From contig NZ_OY771475.1 of NCBI RefSeq assembly GCF_963674635.1, positions 496,001 through 560,000 on the forward strand: a stretch of DNA of 64,000 bases, in the 5' to 3' direction. The DNA is from Breoghania sp. (GTDB taxonomy: Bacteria > Pseudomonadota > Alphaproteobacteria > Rhizobiales > Stappiaceae). This document shows positions 32,826 through 42,529 of this stretch, piece after piece (position 1 is the first letter of the stretch; the number at the start of each line of letters is the position of its first letter). Below the pieces are notes generated by a model that was not told where the DNA came from, did no database searches, and saw nothing but the letters and a program-made list of their open reading frames with translations. Made by a program: the position numbers and the translations under genes.

Positions 32826-35800
32826 ATGGATGGCGAGCGCAAGCGCTGGGTCGAAACGCTCGGGGGCGGGGCTCTGAGGGGCATTGCCGCTTTCGGTCTG
32901 TCCCTCCTGCTGGGCGCTGGCGCCACGGCCGCGGAACGCCGCATCGTGACCGTTCCCAATGCGGACTATTTCGGCGCGGATTATCGCACCGCCAAGGATG
33001 TCGATCTGGAGGCCTGCAAGGCCATCTGTCTTGATGATCCCGAGTGCAAGGCCTTCACCTACAATGAAGAGGCACGCTGGTGCTTCCTGAAAAGCGATTT
33101 CGGGGATCTGCGCAGTTTCGCAGGGGCCATTGCCGGGCGTGTTGTGGAGGTCAAACCGCAGGCTTCGGCGCAGGAGACCGCGCAACGTCGCGCCGAGCTC
33201 GACTATCTTCCCTCCTCACTGCGTCAGGAGGCGGACCGCTTCGCCGCCAGCCTCGCCACACGTTATGATCCCGGCTCGCTGGGGCTGGGCGCATTGATTG
33301 ATCAGGCAGAGGCCGCGTCGACCGCAGGCAACCTGGAGGAGGCTGTCACCTCTTTCGGTCGTGCGCTGGTTCTGGCCCAGGAACGGTCCGATCTCTGGCT
33401 TTCCATGTCGAGAGCTGCGTCCTCGGCAAGCCCTGATGATTGGCGCGAAAAGCGGCGTATGCGCGAGGCGGCGACGGCTTCGGCGGTAAACGCCTATATC
33501 CGTGCGGTCGATGACGATCAGCGTATCCGCGCGCTCGAAGCCATGGCGGTTTCGCTGAAAGCCCGTCAGCTCTGGAAGCCTGCCATCCGCAGCTACCGTG
33601 CGGCCCTCGCCATTCGCGAGAATGCCCGGCTTCGCGCCGATTATGATGCTGTCGTCGCCGAACATGGCTTTCGCATCACGGAGCACAAGGTGGATTCCGA
33701 TGCGGCCTCGCCGCGTATCTGCCTCGTCTTCTCCGACAAGCTGAGCACCAGCCGTCCGAACCTCGCCGATTTCGTGGCCGTCACCGGCGCGCCGGGCACC
33801 TCCGTGGTTGGCGAAGACAGCCAGATTTGCGTGGATGGTGTGCGCCATGGGGCGCGCTACGATATTTCGGTGCGTCCGGGGTTGCCCGCGGCAGATGGCG
33901 AGACGCTGGAAAAGGCGTCCGATCTGACCGTTTATGTACGGGATCGGTCCCCCACGGTTCGCTTCATGGGCCGCGCCTATGTGCTGCCACGCGGCAAGGA
34001 TCCGACCATCCCGGTCGTCACCGTCAACACGGACACGCTGGAGGCGGAGATCTATCGGGTCAGCGACCGTGCGCTTGCCGACCTTGTTCGTGAAAACAAC
34101 TTCCTTGATCAGCTCAGCTCATGGCGGACCAGCCAGTTGGGCGATGACGTCGGTTCAAAGATCTGGGAAGGCACGGTGGAGGTTGGCAACGAGCTTAACC
34201 AAGACGTGACCACGGCCATCCCGCTCGACGATATCAAGCTCGACATGACACCCGGTGCCTATGCGCTGGTGGCCAAGGTTCCGAACGACACGAACAACAA
34301 GTGGGGACCCTTCGCGACACAATGGTTCATCGTGTCCGATCTCGGCTTGACGACCTATTCGGGGCGGGACGGGCTGCATGTCTTTGTGCGTTCGCTTTCC
34401 AGTGCCAAGGCCGTCGCCGATGTCGCCGTCACCCTTGTTGCGGCAAATAACGAGGTCCTGGGCAAGGCGGTGACAGATGCGGCGGGGCGGGCCACGTTTG
34501 ATCCGGGGCTGTCGCGCGGCACGGGCGGCAATCGCCCGGCTGTCTTGAATGCGCAAGTGTCTGGCGGCGACTATGCCTTCCTGGATCTCACCAAGGCGCC
34601 GTTCGATCTGACCGATCGTGGCGTTGATGGGCGGCCTGCGCCAGGCCCGATCGACACCTATGCCTATACCGAACGCGGGGTCTATCGGCCCGGTGCGAGC
34701 GTTCATGCGGTTGCTCTGGCGCGTGACGAGAAGGCCAATGCCCAGCCGCACCTTCCCATGACATTCATTTTCACCCGTCCCGACGGGGTGGAGCAGGCGC
34801 GTATCGTGTCTGCGGATGCCGGGCTTGGCGGGCATGCGGTCGACCTGCGTTTGCCGCAAAGCGCCATGTTTGGCACCTGGACGCTCGCCGTTCACGCAGA
34901 CCCCAAGGGCGAGGCTCTTTCGACCGTCAACTTCCTGGTGGAGGATTTCGAGCCGGAGCGGGTGGCGTTCGAGCTGGACAGCGCCGCGGAGCATTTTTCG
35001 CTGGATGAGCCCGCCGAGGTGACGGTTCAGGCCGACTATCTCTATGGCGCGCCCGCGGGTGACATGAAGCTTGAAGGTGAGGTGCAGCTGCGCCCGACAC
35101 GTACATGGACCGCCTTCAAGGGGTATTTCTTCGGTCTGGAGGATGAGCAGGCCTACCCGACCTCCGGCTCGCTGCCTTCCGGCTTGAAGACGGATGCCGA
35201 GGGAAAGCTCGCCTTTTCGGTCGTCTTCCCCGAAAGCCCCGCCGAAACGCAGCTTCTGGAGGCGGAGATCGTTGCGCGGCTGGTCGATGCGGGTGGGCGC
35301 TACGTGGAACGGAGCCTGAAGCGCGAGGTCTTGCCCGATGGGGCAAGGCTCGGGCTGCGTCCGCTGTTTGACGGGTCCGTCGGCGAAGGCGGGCCTGCGG
35401 AATTCAATCTCATTCTGGCGGACGCGACCGGAAAGCGGATCGCGGCCGACGCCATCACCTGGGAACTCTCGCGCATCGAGACAAACTACCAGTGGTTCAG
35501 GGCCAACGGATCGTGGCAGTTCGATGCGGTGAAAACCACGCGCCGGGTCGCCAATGGGACGGTGGCGGTCGGAGAGGGCGATCCGGCCCGACTTTCGCTG
35601 CCGGTCGATTGGGGGCGTTACCGTCTTGAGGTGACCGGCGGGCCGGATGCCAGCGCGACAAGCGTGGAGTTCTCCGCAGGCTGGTATGCCGCCAAGGCCA
35701 GCGCGGAGACGCCGGACGTTCTGGAGGTGGGGCTCGACAAGGAACGCTATGCGCCCGGTGATATCGCCAAGCTGAGGCTTGAGCCGCGCTTTTCCGGGAC

Positions 35801-38345
35801 GGCGCTCATTTCCGTCATGGCCGACGGGCTGATCACCACCAAGGTGGTCGAGGTCGAAGGTCAGAAGCAGGCAAGCGTTGAACTGCCCGTCACCGACGAA
35901 TGGGGAGCCGGGGCCTATGTGACCGCAACGCTTTACAGACCGATGGATCTGGAAGCCAAGCGCATGCCGTCGCGGGCCGTCGGGCTGACCTGGCTTGATG
36001 TCGATCCCGGCGATCGCAAGATCGAGATCTCGTTGGATGCGCCGCAAGCCATGCGCCCCAACGCAACGCTGACCCTGCCGATCCACCTCGCCAACGTGAC
36101 GCGGGGCAGCGAGGCCTACGTGACGGTTGCGGCGGTGGATGTGGGTATTCTCAATCTGACGCGGTACGAGCCGCCGGCGCCTGATGACTGGTATTTCGGT
36201 CAGCGCGCGCTGGGCATGGAGATGCGTGATCTCTATGGCCAGCTCATCGACCGGATGGCGGGAACGCGCGGTGCGGTGCGTTCGGGCGGCGACGGCATGG
36301 GCCTTCGCGCCGAAGGCCCGCCGCCAACACAGAAGCCGTTGGCGCTGTTCTCTGGTATCGTGAAGGTGGACGAGGACGCAGAGGCGGTCGTCACCTTCGA
36401 TATTCCCGATTTCACCGGCACGGTGAAAATCATGGCCGTCGCCTGGACCGCATCCGGCGTCGGTCACGCGGATCGTGATGTGATCGTGCGCGATCCTGTG
36501 GTGGCCTCCGTGAGCCTTCCGCATTTCCTCAGCCCCGGCGATACATCGCGGATGCTGGTGGAACTGGACAATGTGGAGGGCCCGGCGGGGACCTATTCGC
36601 TCTCCTTCACCGAAACGCCGGAAGTTGCCATTGCGGCCACTGATTCCGATCTGACGGTGGAACTCGACGAGAGGCAGCGTATCGCCATTCGCGTTCCCAT
36701 CGAGGGACGTATGGTGGGGGATGCGGAGCTGTCGCTGGTGATCAATGGGCCGGACGGGCCTGTGGCCTCCAAGACATTTGCTCTGGGGGTGCGTGATCTT
36801 TCGCCCGACATCACCCGGCGCTCGCTTGTCTCGCTGGTGCCGGGGCAATCGATCTATCTCGGATCCAACATGCTGGATGGCCTGAGGCCGGATGCCTCGC
36901 AGGTGAGCTTCAGCGCGGGCGCGCTTGCAGGTCTTGATGTCGCGGGGCTTCTTTCCTCGCTCAATCGCTATCCCTATGGCTGTACCGAACAGCTCACGAG
37001 CGCGGCCTTGCCGCTCCTTTATCTGAACCGTGTGGCGCTCGCCTCCGGCATGGCGGATGACAAGGCTCTTGAAGGTCGGGTGACCAAGGCACTGGCCGGT
37101 GTGTTGTCCAACCAGTCCTCCAGCGGTGATTTCGGCGTCTGGTCGCCGAACGGGTCGGGCAAGAACCTGTGGCTTGATTCCTATGTGTCCGATTTCCTGA
37201 CCCGGGCGCGCGAGGCCAAGTTCGATGTGCCCGAGCTTGCCTACACGCAAGCACTCGACAATCTCGCCAACAGCCTCGCCTATGCCTCCGACTTTGAAAC
37301 CGGAGGCGAGGATCTGGCCTATGCCCTCTATGTTCTGACGCGGGCGGGCCGCGCCTCCATCGGCGATATCCGCTACTATATTGACACCCGGCTTGACCGT
37401 TTCGCCACGCCGCTGGCCAAGGCGCAACTGGGGGCTGCTGCCGCTCTTTACGGTGAACAGGAGCGGGCCCAGCGCGCCTTCGCCGCCGCGCTTGATGCGT
37501 TGGACGTGGAGAAGGCGAAAGCCTGGACCTATCGGGCCGACTATGGCTCGCCGATCCGCGATGCGGCGGGCATTCTGGCCTTGTCGGCGGAAGCCGGGAA
37601 TGTCGGTGTCGATCTGACGGCGCTGACCCACGCGATTGCCAAGGGCGTTTCCGTGCGCGCGCGGCTTTCCACCCAGGACAAGGCCTGGATGCTGATGGCG
37701 GCCGATGCGCTTCTCAAGAAGGACACCGACGCGAAACTGAGCCTTGATGGTGCGGCGCTGGGTACTCCGGCAAGTCGCATTGTGGATGGTGGGCTCTTGA
37801 TGAACGCGGCGTTGCAGCTCTCCAATGGCGGACAGGAGCCGGTCGATGTTGCGACCACGATCACCGGACCGTCGCTCAATCCTCTGATGGCCGCCGGGAA
37901 TGGCTTCACCGTCACCCGCGAGACCTATGATCTTGACGGCGAGCCGGTGGATGCAAGCGCGCTCGTCCAGAATCAACGGGTGGTCGTGGTGTTGCGGGTG
38001 AGTGCGCTTGACGATGTCGCGGGACGGTTGATGCTGGTCGATCCGCTCCCCGCAGGGCTTGAGATCGACAATCCGCGGCTCGTGCGCAGCGGCGATCTGG
38101 GCGCGCTGGACTGGCTGGCTCTCGATGATGAGATCACCCATTCCGAATTCCGGGCCGACCGGTTCGTCGTCACCTTTGACCGCACGGCCCGAGATTCGCG
38201 CACCACGACCTTCGCCTACATGGCGCGGGCCGTGACACCCGGCAGCTATGCGCGCGCTCCCGCGCAGGTTGAAGACATGTACCGCCCCGAACGCTTCGCG
38301 CGCACCGATGCAGAGCGCGTGGAGGTGATCGGGCCGAACCGTTAG
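32826..38345 (+). CDS. Bacterial alpha-2-macroglobulin with N-terminal PAN domain
   Basis: This 1839-residue envelope protein resembles the YfhM-type bacterial alpha-2-macroglobulins, which trap foreign proteases in the periplasm. A signal sequence (about 12-38) is followed by a PAN/apple-like module (about 40-105, with Cys pairs in EACKAIC and DPECKAF and ARWCFL), an alpha-helical TPR-like stretch (about 150-260), MG domains and the bait region. A thioester domain follows with Cys1386-T-E-Q1389 (YGCTEQL), and then a receptor-binding-like C-terminus. There is no lipobox cysteine at the signal cleavage site. It is 9 bases upstream of pbpC, the standard pairing for these proteins, suggesting that repair of broken peptidoglycan and protease defence are linked. 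Confidence 0.95.
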   Translation: MDGERKRWVETLGGGALRGIAAFGLSLLLGAGATAAERRIVTVPNADYFGADYRTAKDVDLEACKAICLDDPECKAFTYNEEARWCFLKSDFGDLRSFAGAIAGRVVEVKPQASAQETAQRRAELDYLPSSLRQEADRFAASLATRYDPGSLGLGALIDQAEAASTAGNLEEAVTSFGRALVLAQERSDLWLSMSRAASSASPDDWREKRRMREAATASAVNAYIRAVDDDQRIRALEAMAVSLKARQLWKPAIRSYRAALAIRENARLRADYDAVVAEHGFRITEHKVDSDAASPRICLVFSDKLSTSRPNLADFVAVTGAPGTSVVGEDSQICVDGVRHGARYDISVRPGLPAADGETLEKASDLTVYVRDRSPTVRFMGRAYVLPRGKDPTIPVVTVNTDTLEAEIYRVSDRALADLVRENNFLDQLSSWRTSQLGDDVGSKIWEGTVEVGNELNQDVTTAIPLDDIKLDMTPGAYALVAKVPNDTNNKWGPFATQWFIVSDLGLTTYSGRDGLHVFVRSLSSAKAVADVAVTLVAANNEVLGKAVTDAAGRATFDPGLSRGTGGNRPAVLNAQVSGGDYAFLDLTKAPFDLTDRGVDGRPAPGPIDTYAYTERGVYRPGASVHAVALARDEKANAQPHLPMTFIFTRPDGVEQARIVSADAGLGGHAVDLRLPQSAMFGTWTLAVHADPKGEALSTVNFLVEDFEPERVAFELDSAAEHFSLDEPAEVTVQADYLYGAPAGDMKLEGEVQLRPTRTWTAFKGYFFGLEDEQAYPTSGSLPSGLKTDAEGKLAFSVVFPESPAETQLLEAEIVARLVDAGGRYVERSLKREVLPDGARLGLRPLFDGSVGEGGPAEFNLILADATGKRIAADAITWELSRIETNYQWFRANGSWQFDAVKTTRRVANGTVAVGEGDPARLSLPVDWGRYRLEVTGGPDASATSVEFSAGWYAAKASAETPDVLEVGLDKERYAPGDIAKLRLEPRFSGTALISVMADGLITTKVVEVEGQKQASVELPVTDEWGAGAYVTATLYRPMDLEAKRMPSRAVGLTWLDVDPGDRKIEISLDAPQAMRPNATLTLPIHLANVTRGSEAYVTVAAVDVGILNLTRYEPPAPDDWYFGQRALGMEMRDLYGQLIDRMAGTRGAVRSGGDGMGLRAEGPPPTQKPLALFSGIVKVDEDAEAVVTFDIPDFTGTVKIMAVAWTASGVGHADRDVIVRDPVVASVSLPHFLSPGDTSRMLVELDNVEGPAGTYSLSFTETPEVAIAATDSDLTVELDERQRIAIRVPIEGRMVGDAELSLVINGPDGPVASKTFALGVRDLSPDITRRSLVSLVPGQSIYLGSNMLDGLRPDASQVSFSAGALAGLDVAGLLSSLNRYPYGCTEQLTSAALPLLYLNRVALASGMADDKALEGRVTKALAGVLSNQSSSGDFGVWSPNGSGKNLWLDSYVSDFLTRAREAKFDVPELAYTQALDNLANSLAYASDFETGGEDLAYALYVLTRAGRASIGDIRYYIDTRLDRFATPLAKAQLGAAAALYGEQERAQRAFAAALDALDVEKAKAWTYRADYGSPIRDAAGILALSAEAGNVGVDLTALTHAIAKGVSVRARLSTQDKAWMLMAADALLKKDTDAKLSLDGAALGTPASRIVDGGLLMNAALQLSNGGQEPVDVATTITGPSLNPLMAAGNGFTVTRETYDLDGEPVDASALVQNQRVVVVLRVSALDDVAGRLMLVDPLPAGLEIDNPRLVRSGDLGALDWLALDDEITHSEFRADRFVVTFDRTARDSRTTTFAYMARAVTPGSYARAPAQVEDMYRPERFARTDAERVEVIGPNR

Positions 38346-38354
38346 GCCGCCGCC

Positions 38355-40511
38355 ATGACCGGTGATGACCGGGGAAGGGGGATCCGGGCCGTCGTGACGC
38401 GGGCCATCCGGCGCAAACCGGCCCGCGTTGCCGTCTTTTGCGCGGGGGCCTTCGGGCTCGCCGGTCTGGCATTCTCACTCTTCTATTATATAGGGCCTCG
38501 TCTGATCGATGATCCGGTCCCCGATCCTGCAGCCATTGCGCGCTCGATAGAGGTTCTGGACAGGGATGACCGGTTGCTGCGAGCCTATGCGGCGGCGGAT
38601 GGTCGGTGGCGGCTATCCGTTTCCGCCGAGGAGGTGGATCCGAAATTCCTGTCCATGCTTCTCGCTTATGAGGACCGGCGTTTCTTCGAACATGGCGGTG
38701 TGGATTTCAGGGCACTTGGTCGGGCGGCCTGGCAGACGGTGCGTTCAGGGCGGATCGTTTCCGGCGGTTCGACCCTGACGATGCAGGTGGCCCGGCTTAT
38801 CGAGTGCGGTGGACAGCGCTCGCTTGCGGGCAAGATCCATCAGATCCTGTGCGCCTGGAAGATCGAGCGGCGTCTCACCAAGCAACAGATTCTCGCGCTC
38901 TATCTCCTGAAGGCTCCTTACGGCGGCAATATCGAAGGCGTGCGCGCTGCAACGCTTGCCTATTTCGGCAAGGAGCCGAAGCGTCTGACCCCGGCTCAGG
39001 CCGCCTTGCTGGTGGCCCTTCCGCAATCGCCGGAACATCGCCGCCCCGACAGGCACAGTGCGCGGGCAAGGGAGGCGCGCGGTCGCGTGTTGGCGCGGAT
39101 GGTCTCAGCCGGTGTGATTGGTGAAGGTGAGGCGCAGGCGGCAGCACGCGAACGGGTGCCGGATCGCCGCCGGGCCTTTCCGATGCTGGCGGCCCATGTC
39201 GCAGACCGCGCGATTGCAGGCGATCGGGCTTCTGGGCGTCACCGGTTGACCATCGATGCGGGCTTGCAGGCGCGGCTTGAGGATCTGGTGCGGATGCGCG
39301 CGGCGCGGTTGGGGGATCGCCGGTCTGTGGCGATTGTGGTGGCCGATCATGCCAGCGGAGAGGTTCTCGCCTCCGTCGGGTCTCCGGGCTATCTCGATGA
39401 AGCGCGCCGTGGGGCCATCGACATGACCCGTGCGGTACGCTCGCCAGGGTCCACTTTGAAGCCTCTTATATATGGGCTCGGGTTTGAGGAGGGGCTTGCG
39501 GCGCCCCAGAGCCTGATTGAAGACCGTCCAACGACGATCTCCGGGTATGCGCCGACCAACTTCGATCATGACTTTCGCGGAACGGTCACCGTGCGGGACG
39601 CATTGGCTTTGTCCCTCAACGTTCCGGCGGTGGCGATGCTGGATGCGGTGGGGCCTGCGCGACTGATGGAGCGCATGCGCGTGGCGGGCATGGATCCGCA
39701 ATTGCCGGAAAGCGAAATGCCCGGACTGGCGATCGGTCTTGGCGGCGTGGGCGTTACATTGCACGATCTCGCCGCACTCTATTGTGCGATTGCGCGCGGC
39801 GGTGAGGCCGTGCGTCTTCACGAATCAAAGGATCGGCGGATCGCGGACGGCCCGGACGCACCGAGGCCGTTGCCTGGGGGAGGGCACGTTCTTTCGCCGC
39901 TCGCCTCCTGGTATGTGGGCGACATTCTTGCCGGGGCTCCGCCGCCAATATCAACCATAGGCGGGCGCATCGCCTTCAAGACCGGCACGTCTTACGGTTA
40001 TCGCGACGCCTGGGCCGTGGGATATGACGGATCAACCGTGATTGCCGTGTGGACGGGGCGTGCGGATGGCGCGGCCATTGCGGGAGCAACCGGATATCTG
40101 GCGGCCGCGCCGATTCTGTTCGATGCCTTTGCGCGTCTGGGGCGGACGCTTGCAGCCTTGCCGGGAGCGCCTGCGAATGCTCTTCAGGCGGCAAGCGCCG
40201 ACCTGCCTGTTCCCTTGCGCACGGTCCGTATCCCGCAAGGCCATGCGGAAGGTGGCAAAATAGCCATTTCCTTTCCCCCGGAAGGGGCTCTTCTTGATCT
40301 TGAGACGGTGGGGGCACAGCGGCTTGGCGGCGTCATGCTGAAAGCCCGGCGCGGAAAGCCGCCCTTCTACTGGTACTCGAACGGGGCGCTGGTCGGGATC
40401 GCTCCAAGCCGCCGGAGCATTGTCTGGAAGCCCGATGGCGCGGGCTTTTCGACGGTGTCCGTCGTTGATTCTGCCGGCAATTCGGCGCGCATCCGGGTCG
40501 AGGTCCGATAG
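38355..40511 (+). CDS. pbpC: Penicillin-binding protein 1C
   Basis: This 718-residue bifunctional murein polymerase is anchored by one membrane helix (about 30-50). The glycosyltransferase domain has LLAYEDRRFFEHGGVD, GGSTLTMQVARL and an ILALYLLKAPYGGNIEG segment. The transpeptidase domain has Ser366-TL-Lys369, a SLN motif (LALSLNVPA) and Lys542-TGT. The BiPBP_C domain closes the protein, which separates PBP1C from PBP1A/B. It is in an operon with the alpha-2-macroglobulin gene. E. coli PBP1C shows little transpeptidase function, but all the motifs are intact here. Confidence 0.96.
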   Translation: MTGDDRGRGIRAVVTRAIRRKPARVAVFCAGAFGLAGLAFSLFYYIGPRLIDDPVPDPAAIARSIEVLDRDDRLLRAYAAADGRWRLSVSAEEVDPKFLSMLLAYEDRRFFEHGGVDFRALGRAAWQTVRSGRIVSGGSTLTMQVARLIECGGQRSLAGKIHQILCAWKIERRLTKQQILALYLLKAPYGGNIEGVRAATLAYFGKEPKRLTPAQAALLVALPQSPEHRRPDRHSARAREARGRVLARMVSAGVIGEGEAQAAARERVPDRRRAFPMLAAHVADRAIAGDRASGRHRLTIDAGLQARLEDLVRMRAARLGDRRSVAIVVADHASGEVLASVGSPGYLDEARRGAIDMTRAVRSPGSTLKPLIYGLGFEEGLAAPQSLIEDRPTTISGYAPTNFDHDFRGTVTVRDALALSLNVPAVAMLDAVGPARLMERMRVAGMDPQLPESEMPGLAIGLGGVGVTLHDLAALYCAIARGGEAVRLHESKDRRIADGPDAPRPLPGGGHVLSPLASWYVGDILAGAPPPISTIGGRIAFKTGTSYGYRDAWAVGYDGSTVIAVWTGRADGAAIAGATGYLAAAPILFDAFARLGRTLAALPGAPANALQAASADLPVPLRTVRIPQGHAEGGKIAISFPPEGALLDLETVGAQRLGGVMLKARRGKPPFYWYSNGALVGIAPSRRSIVWKPDGAGFSTVSVVDSAGNSARIRVEVR

Positions 40512-40881
40512 TCCCTCGTGATATGTGTCATGATAAATATTCATGAGAAATGTCATTATTACATATCTTTTCGGCATCCGAAACTTAATGGAAGTTTAAG
40601 GCCATCGAGGGCTTCGTGCTTTTCATGCAACAGTGTGATTTTAAGTGGCCGTTTGACACTGCTCGAGCCGTCTTGTCGGTTGAACGGCGGAACATTCGAG
40701 ATCATGTTGCCCCTGCGAACGGCGGGAACGTCGTAACAATGCAGCTTCGGATCTCAACTCAAGACCGGCAAGTGCCGTGAGAGACAACCGAAGACGCAAA
40801 TCGCGGGGAAACGGAAGCGGTCGCCAAATTGGGTAAGGGCCCAAGACCTCTTCCAAGTGACTATGATTTGGAGGTCAGGAA
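40512..40881. other. AT-rich spacer between pbpC and the first porin
   Basis: No gene seen. Nested dyads occur at 40520-40567 (GATATGT...ACATATC enclosing TCATGA...TCATGA) in a locally AT-rich stretch. They could be the pbpC transcript end or a regulator site for the porin about 320 bases downstream. GGAGG at 40870-40874 is the porin ribosome-binding site. Confidence 0.5.
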
Positions 40882-42090
40882 ATGACTATTAAGACCCTCG
40901 TCCTCGGTGCCGCTGCGGGCACGCTGGCTGTTGCTGGCGCCCACGCCGCCGATCTTCCGGTTGCTCCGGAGCCGGTCGACTACGTCCGCGTCTGCGACGC
41001 CTACGGTTCGGGCTTCTTCTACATCCCGGGCACCGAGACCTGCCTGCGCGTTGGCGGTGGCATGCGTGTCGAACTCCGCTTCCGTGACTTTGCCGACGAC
41101 GGCAACACGGCCTGGGGAACCCGTGACGGCAACGCCACGACGACCCGTGCGCGTGCCTATGTCCGCTTCGACAGCCGCACCAACACCGAATATGGCCTGC
41201 TGCGCACCTATGTGGACCTGTGGTTCACCGGTGATTCCGGCGGCTCCACGACCCCGCGCGTTCAGCTCTGGAACGGCTTCATCCAGTTCGGCGGCTTCAC
41301 CTTCGGTCGCGCCGAGTCGTTCTTCGACTTCTACACCGGCGACAACTGGGGCTCGATCATCCAGCAGGGCTTCTCTGATCACCGCACCAACCTGTTCGCC
41401 TACACCTACGGCTTCGGCAATGGCGTTTCCGCCACGCTGTCCTTGGAAGACGCGACCTTCGTGCGTAACGAGTCTCTGGTCGGCCCCGTCTTCGGTGGCA
41501 GGGTCTATGGTGGCCACAAGGCTCCGGATCTGGTTGCCAACGTACGCGTTGATCAGGGCTGGGGTTCGGCTCAGGTCATGGCTGCCCTGCATCAGGTCAA
41601 CGGCAGGGGATCCGCGACCGGTGCCCCGATCGCTGACTCCGAGGTCGGCTTTGCCATCGGTGCTGGCGTGACCTTCAACGCTCCGATGCTCGCTGCTGGC
41701 GACACCATCTCCTTCCAGGCTTCTTATGCCGATGGCGCAACGCGCTATGTGCATGAGAGTGCCCTTGGTGGTGACTTCGTTGGTCTTTCCCAGACGGATC
41801 TCGAGACGACCACTGGTTGGGGCATTGGCGGTGGTATCACCCATCACTGGACCCCGATGCTGTCGTCCGCTCTGACCTCCTACTACACCTCGTTCGAGAA
41901 CGATCTCGGTGCTCTGCCCGATGCCGAAATCGATCAGTGGGGCGTTCAGGGTAACCTGGTCTGGTCGCCGGTTTCCGGCTTCTTCATGGGTGTTGAACTC
42001 GAATACGAGAACACCGAAGCCAAGCTCGGTGGCGTGAGCGCCGACGACGACAACCTGGTCGGTATCTTCCGCGTCCAGCGCACGTTCTAA
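40882..42090 (+). CDS. Outer-membrane porin, Omp2/RopA type, copy 1
   Basis: This 402-residue protein is a 16-strand-type general porin of the alphaproteobacterial Porin_2 family (Brucella Omp2a/b, rhizobial RopA). It forms trimeric channels for small hydrophilic solutes. A signal peptide ends at AHA-ADLP. Two conserved cysteines (VCDAYGSG, TETCLRV), alternating amphipathic strands and the terminal Phe needed for BAM insertion follow. GGAGG lies 7 bases before the ATG. It shares an exactly identical 138-base tract (41119-41256) with copy 2. It differs mainly in loop segments, including a longer NESLVGPVFGGRVY insert near residue 200. A strong terminator follows. Confidence 0.96.
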   Translation: MTIKTLVLGAAAGTLAVAGAHAADLPVAPEPVDYVRVCDAYGSGFFYIPGTETCLRVGGGMRVELRFRDFADDGNTAWGTRDGNATTTRARAYVRFDSRTNTEYGLLRTYVDLWFTGDSGGSTTPRVQLWNGFIQFGGFTFGRAESFFDFYTGDNWGSIIQQGFSDHRTNLFAYTYGFGNGVSATLSLEDATFVRNESLVGPVFGGRVYGGHKAPDLVANVRVDQGWGSAQVMAALHQVNGRGSATGAPIADSEVGFAIGAGVTFNAPMLAAGDTISFQASYADGATRYVHESALGGDFVGLSQTDLETTTGWGIGGGITHHWTPMLSSALTSYYTSFENDLGALPDAEIDQWGVQGNLVWSPVSGFFMGVELEYENTEAKLGGVSADDDNLVGIFRVQRTF

Positions 42091-42116
42091 TCTGATCCAA
42101 CCGGATTGGACTGAGA

Positions 42117-42148
42117 GGCCCGACGGAGAAATCCGTCGGGCCTTTTTT
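42117..42148 (+). terminator. Rho-independent terminator, porin 1
   Basis: GGCCCGACGGA (42117-42127), loop GAAA, and TCCGTCGGGCC (42132-42142) form an 11-bp stem followed by six T. Confidence 0.95.
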
Positions 42149-42529
42149 GTATTTTGAATTTTGTATTTTGATGCGGCCAGAATATGCGGTCGCGAATTGC
42201 GTGATTGGCGAAGCTTCCTATTCGTGGGCCTGCTCTTTTTTCAAAGCCTGAACGCAAAACGCCCCAGCTCTGCAGCAGGCGGGGGGGTATAATAGGGCAT
42301 AATTCAAATACATATTTTAAATTAATAGATGAACGAATGAAGCAAATAGACATTTTAAAGAACACATAGAAAGTAGTGACATAATAGCAACGAGTGTTTC
42401 GAATGATACATCTCAAGGCGGACGTAGTGGAGTAAACCGTTGCACGGCGAAATCCACTGGGTATGTTGACCATGCGAGGAGGGGATCTCGCAACTGAAGA
42501 CCCACCTGCTTTGATATGGAAGCCAGATT
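42149..42529. other. Spacer between porins 1 and 2
   Basis: No gene seen. It contains a G7 run (42281-42287) abutting TATAAT (42288-42293), which would serve as a -10 box, and an AT-rich region to about 42380. This is the probable promoter region of porin 2. Confidence 0.5.

Noticed and set aside
34155..38141. A 1328-codon open frame antisense to the alpha-2-macroglobulin gene
   Set aside because: It is the complement of strongly coding GC-rich sequence. Its translation has the low-complexity His/Arg/Gly composition of shadow frames and no recognisable domain.
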